NCBI GenBank assembly: GCA_963402885.1
Contig: OY727096.1
Coordinates: 6,448,001 to 6,512,000 of the forward strand
DNA: 64,000 bases
Source: Antedon bifida
Taxonomy: Eukaryota > Echinodermata > Crinoidea > Comatulida > Antedonidae
Direction: 5' to 3'
The position numbers and the translations under genes are program-made. A model generated the notes under the pieces. The model was not told where the DNA came from, searched no databases, and was given only the letters and a program-made list of their open reading frames with translations. The first letter of the stretch is position 1, and the number at the start of each line of letters is the position of its first letter. Shown piece by piece: positions 32,774-45,500 of this stretch.

Positions 32774-35700
32774 ATGTCAACAAAAGCAGGAGGGGTTCTG
32801 TTTAGAATGGGGTAAGTTGTAGTTGTAAAGAAAGTAGCGGCTACTTATGACAAAAGCTACCAGCAGCGGATCTGGACTGACTGCGATAGAGGCTGACTGG
32901 GCTGGGGCCTAGCTAGCTCTAGGCCCACTGCACTGGCGGCTGGGGCCCGGCTGGGTAGAGGGGACAACTAATATTTTGTATATGCAATTATGCATAATTA
33001 TAATTCACAGGTGACCAGGTTTTTGGCTAGGCTACTATTAACTACCATTACTAGATGTAAAGTTTTCGACGTCTACTTACTACTTGCCAATCATTTGATC
33101 TCTTTTAAACTATAGCGCCCTCTACGTTCAGAATGATATTTTTTTTTTTGGTGTACAGTTTATAATCTATTTATAATTGTTTTTGTTTTCAGGTACTATT
33201 TCTACTCCAACACAAGACTTGGTTATTATTATCACAAACGAAACATTGAGAAAGCCAAGGCACTTTTTTCTAATGGTCACTCAATAACAACGCCTCACGT
33301 GTGTAATGGTACGTTCCAATGATCAGTTAATAATAATTAATAATAATAATATCCTGGATTTATATAGCGCCTAATGTTGTGAAACACTGTTGTGAAGCAC
33401 AAGCACTGAACATTATTACCCCGTTCATTTTTTTCATCAAACACGTATGGAAACATACTTCCATAATGCAGCTAGTAATCAGCGCAAAGTTGTGTCTTGA
33501 TCTAAACCGGGTACCCATTTATTTATACACCTGGGTGAAGAGAGGCAAACGTAAGTAAAATATCTTGCCTAGGTATACAAGCAATGCGGCACAGTTGGAT
33601 TCGCACTGCGATCTCATGATCAGTAGTCCAACATCCAACACACTGCGCCACACACCCTGTAAACAGAAAATCGGGAAGAAAGTTAGGTATTGCACCAACC
33701 AAGAGAAGAACCCTCTATCTATTTTCAAGAAGTGTGTAAATGTAATGTAAAAAGCTTTATGACTTTCTTTTTAAAGTTTATGTGTTTTTTTATAGGTCTT
33801 CAAATCGTCCCAATTGCCCTTATAGAAGACAATTATTCATACCTGATAGTAGATGAAGAGTCCAAAACAGCAGTGGTCGTTGACCCTTCAGATGCTAGTG
33901 TTGTCCAGGTAACCAATCTCCATAGGTTGTTAGAGTAAAAACTGATTTATATTTATGATTTAGATGTACTGTAGCACACAGCTATTTGGAATAGTGTCCT
34001 TATATGATCAGGATACTTATTTAAATTATATTGTTGCGCTTATTCCAATGCATTTCTTTGAATATTGTGCTTATATGAACAAGGTACTTATTCAAATTAT
34101 ATTGTTGTGCTTATATGAACAGGGTTCTTATTTAAATTGTGTACTAATAGCTTATTCCAACACAGCTATTTGGATATAGTGTGCTTATATGAACAGGATA
34201 CTTAGTTAAATTATATTGTTGCGCTTATTCAAATGCATTTCTTTGAATAGTGTACTTATATGAACAAGGTACTTATTTAAATTATATTGTTGTGCTTATA
34301 TGAACAGGGTTCTTATTTAAATTGTGTGCTTATTCCAAGCACAGCTATTTGAAAAGTGTGCTTATAAATAATTTAAAACAAGGTACTTATTTGAATGTCA
34401 TGTTTATAATTATGCTATACTTATTCCAACACAGCTATTTCAATCATGAAGCAGCTCAATATAGTGTTATTATGAACAATTGAATATTGCACTTATTCAA
34501 ACACAGATATGTGGGCTTATAATTCTTGAATTTTGAGATTATTCTGACACAGTTCTGAATAGTGTGCTTATATGGACAGTACATGTTATTTGAATGTATT
34601 TAATCCAAAACAGCTATATAGTGTGCTTATATGAATATTGTGCTTATATGAATAGTGTGCTTATATGGACAGTACATGTTATTTGAATGTATTTAATCCA
34701 AAACAGCTATATAGTGTGCTTATATGAATATTGTGCTTATATGAATAGTGTGCTTATATGGACAGTACATGTTATTTGAATGTATTTAATCCAAAACAGC
34801 TATATAGTGTGCTTATATGAATATTGTGCTTATATGAATAGTGTGCTTATATGGACAGTACATGTTATTTGAATGTATTTAATCCAAAACAGCTATATAG
34901 TGTGCTTATATGAATATTGTGCTTATATGAATAGTGTGCTTATATGGACAGTACATATTATTTGAATGTATTTAATCCAAAACAGCTATATAGTGTGCTT
35001 ATATGAAGACACTACTTTAGTATTTAAATGAGGCAGTTATTCCAAAGAGCATAATGAATTTAAAGTCTGCAACAAAACAATATAAAATTATGATATTTAT
35101 TTTTTTCTTCTGCAGGCTGTTATAGAGACTGAAGGTGTTAATTTAAAGGCAATTCTGACAACACACAAACACTGGTAAGGTTATATATTACACCAGAACT
35201 ATCGGGGGGACACCAAACCAGACCAAAAAAAGTTTCCTCTTAAAGATGTATTGTCCCCCAAAACATGAAAAATAAAAATTAATAAAATCAGATTTTGAAT
35301 AGGCTATTTTAATAAAGATAATCACTTCTGCAGAAAAAAACTGTAAAAAAAATGTTTTCACTTATAAAAAGACAAAATAAACGGTTAAATTCAACCAAAA
35401 ACATATTGGCTGGCAGCCAATTTGACTATTTTTTGCTTTAAATTACAGTTTTTTCAGGTAAATATATATTTTTTTTCGATCCAATTTTTGGTGAATAACT
35501 ATTATGGAACATTAAAATGGCATAGTCAACACAAAAATAAAAATACAAAATTTCAGGGGGACAGTACATCTTTAATAGTGGTATCTCCTGAGTGGGCTTA
35601 AATCATATTGCCCATCGTTCATTTTACAATGAATGAAGCGTCCTCTAAATAGAGGTGTCCCCTTAATACTAATAGGGGTATTATATCACAAAGGAGAAGT

Positions 35701-38700
35701 TCAACTTTAGATGTGTAGGACTGTAGTTTTATGATAGAATGAAGGAGAACATTACAAAACTGTGGCATGGTAATTGTATCGGATTTGAATATAGGAAGAG
35801 CTGTATTCGCTATTTACCTTGTCTCTGTGACAAAAAAAATGTTTGTTAGCTTCTTTAATATAAAGTCTAGTTAGGATCACCATGGTAAAATATTGTAAAT
35901 AAATGTTTGCATGGTTAATGTTTGTGTATTCTGCAATTTACAGTAGTTATTTATATATTTTGGTGTGCATTGACATCTATATATAAATTTACGTAAGGGC
36001 AAAATTCGGTAAATCGCGCCTTACTTCTAGAATTTTTACTCGATGGTATATAAAGTTGGTTCGTACTTTCGGTACTGATTTTAACCACCTGATGTAACCC
36101 TGTTTACTAATTAAATTAAGTTAGATAATTAGTTATTGACGATTAAAACGAATTTAGGTTCAACGATTTGTCCCAAATAGGGGTGTTTTCCGATCGTGGT
36201 ATACACTGTCTAATGGATGTCCATCTTGAAAAATACCCGCCACAAAAATGCGAGGAGGCTTCGCATTTTCCTATCTCCTCCTACGATAATTGTTTTTAAT
36301 AGCTGAAAACCGGTTGAACAGCTAGAGTACAGCATCATAATGTTGAAGACAGGCCGATTTTCTTAAAAAAATACTATTTTGATAGATTTAATATACGATT
36401 ATACAAATGTATTGATTTGCGATGAATGGAACAGTCTGCCAGAGTTTGGTTTAACACAAGTAGGTAAATTTATGAGCTCTTGGTTTAACACACACGGTAG
36501 GTAAATATATGGGCCCTTTGAGAATAAACTTTGAGAACAATACTTTGACAATACTGTAAATACCTATTAACTATTTTTGGTCCTCATTTGAATCGAACAT
36601 TTCTTACTGTGAATGTTCGTACTGTTAGATGTAATATAAAAATATATACAAATAAACTTTATTACTGAAATTGTGGATAGGCTCTACTGTTAGATATATA
36701 AACACATTATTTATTATACAAATAAACGTTATACTGACAGTTCCTTCTCAACGTTTGTATTAATTAATAATTACCAATAATATAAACGTCGTAGTGGTGT
36801 ATCGTGACATGTACTTTAATATTTCAATCGATTATGACAGTGACAGTTTTAAATCGCAAATGTTTTACTGTATTTAGAGGTATATTATTTATAGGCCTAT
36901 AAAACATGAAAAAAATATTTCGTTACTGAGTGGATAAAGAATATATTTAAAAATTGTTCCTCTTTGTACCTATCCGCTTTCCCATCCCTCAACCCTAATG
37001 TTACATACAAAACACAAATTGGGTTTCTTTAAATGAGTCCAAATAAAAAATCTGGACTCATTTTGTGATAAGTTTCTCCTTCGGAAGTAATTCCCAGGGT
37101 GCTAATTTTAGTTGACTACATAAATCATCGTGTCTATTTATTCGTTTCTGTAAACGACAATGTATTATAGTCCTGCTGTACGTACATTTGAAATCGCCAG
37201 TTTTGTTACGCTGAAATTAATGTGTATTCGAGAACCATCTGTGGGCACGACCATCTAGTTTTATATAATTATAGTAATGCCGCCCTCTATTTCTTTAAAC
37301 AGTGAATTTAAAGCAAAACTTTGATTACATTGAGCATGCTCTGTGAAATGAAAATTATTGTGCAGTTGGTTCATTTGTTTTGTTCATATGCATAACTGCA
37401 TTAAAAAAGAAATAATATATCATCCTTTGATTTCCTATTATAATACATTTATTATAATTTTTCCACACTATGCCAGGCCAACCTCAACTGGCTGGGTGCC
37501 CTCTACAGGCTTGGGTATCGACTTGGTATCATGCTCGCTGTGTTTGTTATGTTCAGTCTATTGTGTCCAGTCGTTATTATTGTGGTGTTCTTCTATATAT
37601 TACTGGCGCTATTTATTTATCTTATTTAAATTTTTTTATTTTACTTTAATTTCATTTAAAATTCTACATATTAAAGGTCCACTACCAGGGATTTGAACCC
37701 GGGACATCTCAATTAAAGTCATCCTTTCAATTTACAATAGTTAATGAATTAAATTAAAAAAAATATATTTTTTATGTCAAATTATCTTTTTCAATGTCAT
37801 ACATTTTTAGATTATATAATCTTAATTTCATAAAACAGTTTGAATTTAAATTAAAGTCATCCCTTCAATTTACAATAGTTAATGAATGAAATCAAAATAA
37901 ATAACAAATTGTCTTTGTCATACATTTTTTTACCTCCGCCAAGGAGGTTATGTTTTCACCCCTGTATGTTTGTGTGTGTGTGTGTGTTTGTGTGTGTGTC
38001 TGTGAACAGCCTGGAGGCCACAGTTTTTATCCGATTCTCACCAAATTTGGCAACAATGATCTATGCCCCAAAAGCTCGGAAGAGTTCGAATTTGAGTTTT
38101 GGGAAAAGGTCATAGGTCAAGGTCACAACTAACAAAAAACTATTTTACTGCCTAGAGACCACAGTTTTTATCCGATTCTCACCAAACTTAGCCACAATGA
38201 TCAATGACACATCATATAATTGTGGTTAAATTTTGAAGGGTCAGGGTCAAAGATCAAGGTCCACAAAAAACAAAAACAAAAGAAATAAAAAAAAAAAAAA
38301 AAAAAAAAAACCTCAGTGGGACTTGAACCAGCGATCTCAACTGTGAGAGGCTGGATACATAACCATTACACCACACTGTCATCCACAACTTTGTAGTGTG
38401 CAGTTAGCATATTTACACTTAGAACTAGAAAAAAATGTACAAAAAAAATATTCAGGGGGCATTTTATGTAGGGGAATTTTACAGTAGGCGGAGGTTTGTA
38501 CTCTCGGAGTACCCTCTAGTTAGATTATATAATCTTAATTTCATAAAAACATTGTCCTCTGCTTGTTTATAGTACATACCTACTCAATAGGATAATACTA
38601 AAAAATCTCGTTAAATTTTGTGCTTGCTTGATAATACTGGAAGTAAGTTTTATATCTTAAACAATTCTATTTTCAGTAATTACTAATGTACAAACATTCC

Positions 38701-41700
38701 CAATCTAAGGTTGTTCAACTTTTTTTTATTTTGTGCTGGTTAAGAAGAGAATGTGCATTCATTAATGTAGTGTTTGTATTTTAGTTGATTTTCTGCTGGT
38801 TGAAGTTGGGTTTTTAAGGTTTTCAATAATTCATCACCCGTAGCCATGTGTCTTTTTTGTTTTCTACATAAGGGCCCATTTTCCACAAGAGGGCTAAAAA
38901 ATTGTTGTGAATTATGCTAGTTAACCATATTATCAATCATCAGTCTCCAGTTTCAATAAAATTAACTTACTGAAACTTACTTTTTCACCTCCCATAACCC
39001 AGGCCTGGTCTTTTAAGGAGAACGAGTGCGATCACTCACCTAAAACACTCTTAAACTGCCCTTGAGGAGTGCGATTTATAACACGCTTTCATTTGGTAAA
39101 CTTCTACACACCAAAATACAAACAGCACACCTACAGCACCCCTGAATGTATTGAGGAGTGCAATTTGTAGCACACCTATAATTTTCAAAAGACAAGCTAA
39201 TAACCCACTCTGATCCTTTATTTAAAAAACTGAATTTATTAAAATGTTGTGATATTCACAAAGTTCAAGTGGCATCTTTTATGTTCCAATTTTTTCATAA
39301 TAAACTTTGTCCAACCATGTTAGATTTATTTAGCAATACTCGCAGTTTAAATTTATATATTCTTTTTGTTCGATTACACAGCTCTGCTTATTTTATTTCC
39401 TTCTTAGGTCTCCAATTATGGAATGAATTAAATGATACTTTAATAAAACAATGTCATTCCCTTTACTTCTTTTAGCAAATTACTTAAACTCTTGGTCTGC
39501 AATTCCTCCTAAAAAGCTGTAATTTATTGTTTTAATCAGATGGTTTTCACTATCTATACAGTATTGTTCCTAATGAAAAAAATTGGTTTTCAGCCCGGAA
39601 AGTCACATTTTTTCAGCGACTGTGATAACGATGTACGCTAACAGCGTGACAAACATGTAGGCCTACACCTGGCGCGTAGGGTAATTCGCGCGTTTAAGAC
39701 ACTGGACGTTTTTTTAAATTCGCGACAACATACATCACTGGTTTTTAAAAACCAGGAAAACAACGGGGATCAGACAATCGCATGTTTTTTCAAACAACAC
39801 GGAATTGATACAAGGCGTCTGGTTCATGAAGACCTTTCGAGTTGTTAGAACTTTTCATCAAGTTGAGGGCGGATGTCAATAAAGCAACTTGTTTAGGGTA
39901 GGTAGGCCTCATATAGGCTCTATTTATGATTTTTACATTTCAGCCCTTTTTAAAAAATGCAACGTCCCGGGGGCGTTTATTAGGAACAATACGGTATACA
40001 GTATATGTATGTGTTTCATTCTTATACGACATATATACAGTACGGTAGTTATCGTTTATCTGTATTTTTATCAAATATAAGGTCTAACAGGACAAGAAAA
40101 AATGTTTTTGTTCTGGTTTTGACCTTATTTACAGTTCTATTTTCAACTCAAATTATTATTTTGTATTCATCTTGGCCGTATATTAAATAAATTGTGCTGT
40201 CGCATAAACAAATCAGTTTGAAAAGACCACTTCAGGAACAGATACTTCAATCAACCTTCCTTGTAGGATTTGTTTCTATTAGATCACCTGTTGTTTTTGT
40301 AACAAGTCATAACAGCGCTCTTATCAAAGCGATGCACAATAGATTCATAAATATTATGTATCTGGATGATGTCACATACATAAAGTAAGGGTCCTTTCCT
40401 GTAGTGTTAAGTATACCTACTTGACAAACAGTAATAAAAATGGTATAGGAATATAATACTGTAGTAGTACAGTCAACTCTCCCAATACAGGACTTTCTGA
40501 AAATGCTCCCAAAACCAGCCTTTTCTTGATATCCAAATGGTCCCATATTCAGATTACCAGATTTCCCAGAAAACCAGACATATTAGGCCAGCCCAAGGGT
40601 GTCCTGTATTGAGATGGTGGACTGTTCAAATGGTTTGCAACTATAGTTTCCAAATGAGAAATAGTTATTAGTACACTGCAGATTTTAAAATCATTGTAGA
40701 ACTGATTCAAATAAAACCCAGACAGTCTTTAGGGGACTAAAGCTATCTAGTTGGTTTTTTTGGTTTGTCTATTACTGTAAAATAGCTGTTTGCACAATAT
40801 TTACTTTACATACATCCTATTTTATTGCACCTTAAGAAACTTATATACAGTATATTGTTAGAATTGTGTGCGATGCGCGGTTACAATAATGAACGATGTC
40901 CGATGAAAAACAACCCTGTAGTGGCAGATATCTTGCCTGTGGAGTTAAAATATTACTAATATGTCAGTTTCCTCTGCTCTAGTACTTCAGAATTTTTGTG
41001 CTGTAATTGTGCACAGTTTCTATTTCTGATTTATTAAATAATAGTCCATTAAATATATTGAAACTACATTATTATAGTTCTTTTTATTAGCATGATACCA
41101 ATTCTTGTGAAATATGAAACGTGACAAAATATAGTTTAATTTGAAATCACAACATGTTTATTACTCATAAATATGCATATAATAAACAGTTTCGTCGCCA
41201 AACTTATGATGAGCCATTCATTTTAATACAGTTTATACCATTGTCTATGATGTCAAATTATGCCTCTATTTATTAAATAGTCAAATATATAGAAGGAAAA
41301 CCTTCGCTCCCTTGCGGATATCTAAGGAAGTAAACTCAGAAAGCAAATCTAGAGTGAAGCCCCTAATTAAGCTTGGTTCCCACTAGTGACGCAATGTAAC
41401 GCACCCGACGCAACATAAGAAAATGCCCTTCCAATAATTGTGTTTGCCCCTGCCTGCGTGAAATCAAACCTGCTTGTTGCGCGCATTTGAATTCTGTAGA
41501 CTTTGACCTGGTTCACCTCCCATACTTTTGAGTACGCGCTGTACTATGTTTTCCAGTGTTCTTTTGCCTTGCGTCGTTGCATGAAATTCAAACTGATTTG
41601 ATTTCCTATACCGATGTTTGCAGCACTGTTGTGTCGTCGGTTCCCACTTGTGATTACCGTACAATACAGCACTTTGCATCGATACGTCGCTGCGTTACGT

Positions 41701-42522
41701 TGCATTGCGTTCTAGTGGGAACCACACTTTAAATGCAGTTGGATCGACTATCAACTTTTTGGCAGCGTCTGTAGCCAATCCAACTCCAAATGTAGTGCTA
41801 ATCTGCATTCCCTCTGACTCTGTCGGTGAGGCCAAGAGAGGAACCTGTTGTTTGGGTCTCCATATTCTTTTACCCAGGCTTACCACCTTGGAGAGGCCAA
41901 CCTAGTCTTGCCATTGAAAATCATACTGTAGTTACAGAAATAAAATAAATATATACTGTACTATAAACAGTGGCATACTGTAAGATGTTGAGGAAATACA
42001 GCAACATGCCAACAACCCTATAATAAATACCCAATATTGAATACTTATCATGATGCTATTCAAAACCTTACTTCAGTACATTGAACTACACAAGTTCATA
42101 GTACAGTAATTAAAATTTCCCAGGTTCCATTTTTACCATGAAGATCAAAGAACTATCAAAGCCCCTGAAAAAGTACAAATTAGGTTGATTGAAATTTCAG
42201 CACACCTCATGACCATTTTGGTAATATTCTCCTCCTTATGCCCACACCTTAATTAGTTAATCGTGCATTATGTATACCCTTATTATCAGTTCAAGTAAAT
42301 AAAAAATGGGTTCTACTGTACTTTTGATTGCATACTTAATAGACTGTCCTTTTCCCTCCTAGGTTGTTGTTGTTATTGACTATTATCTGCTTAAATTCTA
42401 ACACTATTAGCCTAATACTGCTTTCATTTCATTAATTTCATCTTTTATTTCGGAAAAAAAATACAGAGTACAAAATTCCCCCTATTTCGAGAACAAAAGT
42501 GTCTACATTATTATATAAAGAA

Positions 42523-42553
<31 letters not shown>

Positions 42554-45500
42554 CTTTAAGGAGAGAAGTGCAGGATTGGTCCGGCTTTAAAATGTACTGG
42601 TGTGGCATCATTATATTTATTTTAATAACAAAAGCAAGAAGCTAATAACAGGATGCCTAATGATATATATTTAAATATATAATAAAGGAAATTTAAATAA
42701 AATAAAACATTCACAAACATTTAATATATTCTATACTGTATAAATTACACATTACTGAACCTTCTGTAGTCACAGTACCATTTATATTAACATTAACAGA
42801 TTGGAAATATACAGTATCATAAGAAATCTTAAATGTTGATAAAAAAAATCAGAAAGTGTTGAAATTCCTATAGATGTACTACTTATACCGTAATTATATT
42901 ACTTACAAAAATGTCCAATGACAACGCTGGCTACAATTCTCTCAAACTAAACCAAGCCAAACAGTTGGTTTTACCAACCGTTACATGCCCAGTAGAAAAG
43001 AGCACATGATCTACTTCAATTTATTTTGAATGACCTGACTCAGATGGTCTAGAGTTTTCACTAATGCTTGCTTGAAAATTAGCGCAGTTGCATTTTATAG
43101 TCTGTAGATAGGCCTGTTTAAACCCTCTGTTCTTCCACGCATAAATAATTGGATTAATCATAGAGTTTGCAAGAGCTAAAACGCCAACAGCGCGCCATAA
43201 AGTTTCGGGAGTGTTTCCTTTTACGTCGGCAATAGATAATATCATGATCGGAGCCCAGCAGATTGCGAAAACGAGAGAAACCAGAAGAAGATTTTTAGCT
43301 ATCTTAATATCTGATGGACGAAGCAAGCTTCTGCGTCCATGCATAGACATTCTTCTTTCTGACGTTGGTTGCGTTTGAATTTTAACCGAACTCGTTTTAA
43401 GCAATTTAAAGATCTTATAATAGCAAATGAAGATGATAACTGCGGTACATCCAAAGTAAATGGTTAAAATTGTAGCCATGTATTTCCACGATTCTCGTGA
43501 ACTTGAAATGTTGCAAGACATAAGATTGATATTCAGACCGTAGCTTCCAAATCCGAGTAGCGGCGGTAAGACCGATAGAAGCGCTAATAACCATGTTAAA
43601 CAACAGAATAATATGGTATTTTGTTTCGAGAAAATGTCTGTATAACGTTTAGACTGCACAATACAGATATAACGATTGATTGCGATCGCTGCCAAGTTCA
43701 TCAGAGAAGCTCCGCATGTCCAAGCCGTTGCAAACCCTATGTATTTACAAATAGCATTACCCAATGGCCATTCTTGGTGTATGATTGTTAATACGTAGAA
43801 TGGGTTCACAAACAGACAAACGATGAGATCGGCTACAGCGAGATTTGCAATGAAAAAGTTTGTAGGTGTTGATAGTTTGTGTACTCGTATAACTGCGATT
43901 ATTGTAAGACTGTTTCCACAAATTCCGACGATAGAAAATATCAACAAGAAAATTATATGAAACGATGAAGCAATCTGTTCAACTTTTGTTAATTCATGCA
44001 ACATTTTGGTCATGTTTAATTTTCTGAAAAGGAATAGTAAGAATAACAATGTACTGGCGCACAATTTTTAATTACATAGTTCAGGCAATGAAATAGCTTT
44101 GAAAAAAGAAAAAAAGGGAAAGAATTCTGGATTTTTGACAAGTTTCTTGTTGATTTTTGAATAGTTTATTTAACCATTGTACAGTCTCATTGAATGCTAA
44201 TTTACAATAATCGAGACTTTATATGGATTGTAAACATATGTAATCAATGAACTATTCTAGAATAAATAAATTCTTGCAATGCAAGGAGGTAGGCTCAATC
44301 AAAATACATTATTCAGTGTTCACTTGCTGTTTTAAAATAAAATAATTATATAAGAGAGATTTTCAAGACTTACTGTATACCGTAAGGCCTAAATGGCAGC
44401 CGTTCTCATATGTATCGTTCTCATCCAGTACTTCTCTGAACGAAACAAAATCTCTATTAACTTTCACAACATTTCAGGCATTCTAGGCAATTTCATTTTC
44501 CATTTACACAGTCGACTCTTGTGTTGAAACTATTGAGAACAACGTTAATATTAAGTACATCCTGGTTACTCTGTCGCTAAAGTAAAAGACAGGGTATTCC
44601 CATACACTTCATGTTAAGTCTAGAAAAAACCAACATCTTATCTATAACCTACTGGTAGTTACAGACTATCTGCTGCATAGTTTATAGAACTTACTTTCAG
44701 CTTAATATGATAAGAATGTTAAAAACAAATTTCTGTATACAGTAATATACCCTTTGATGTATTTACTATTATTAGTAAGTTTCTTCAAACATTGTAAATG
44801 CTATTCAAAAGTCATGTTATCACAAAATGTAATGTCTACAAAATTTGAAATTCTGTACATTAATTGTTACAGGTCTGTAAAGTTACTGTACCGTTACATT
44901 AATCTTTATTACTAGATTTTATACTTTTGTTTGTTAAAGTCATTATGACCTTGTTTGTGAATCAGTGTCTCCACAGAAACTAGACTGATATTTTAATATT
45001 TTGTCTAACTAGTATCTAGTTTCTACTGCCAGATTACTGTTAGATAGTGCTCTCGATTGAGCTATTTATTAATAGAGTTTCAAAAGCTCGTAATTTCCTA
45101 ATAGGCCTATTCCCAGGCAGGCAAATATAGCAAAAAATGCTGTATTGTTTATAGACTTTCAAAGCAATAAAAGGTCATAATTGAAACTCATTTTCTAATT
45201 AACTGTGCTCATGAAAAACTAGCATAAATAAACAAGATTTAATCAACGAATACTAATTATTAATAATTAATATTTTAAAAAAAAAACTAAATTTGAACAG
45301 TATATCATAAAGAAATTAACACTACTTTTAGATCAAGTACAAACTACATAAAAGTTCATTGGTATTTAAAATATAATATTTTTTTATAATAATAATCTGA
45401 AGACAACATACTGTATGACAACATTTTGGAGGAAATTAACACAATGATACTTTTTTAATGACCAGTAAAAACTAAATAAAAGTTCATCTGATCATTGGTA

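Noticed and set aside
36224-36300. Small hairpin with CGAGGAGGCTTCGCA
   Set aside because: Short and isolated; not enough to call an RNA gene or element.
38308-38378. tRNA gene on the minus strand
   Set aside because: The T-stem is mismatched and it sits inside a repeat element next to a poly-A run.
44014-44064. N-terminal extension of the first GPCR
   Set aside because: It begins with TTG, not ATG, and a strong splice acceptor lies between it and the real start, so it is intron.
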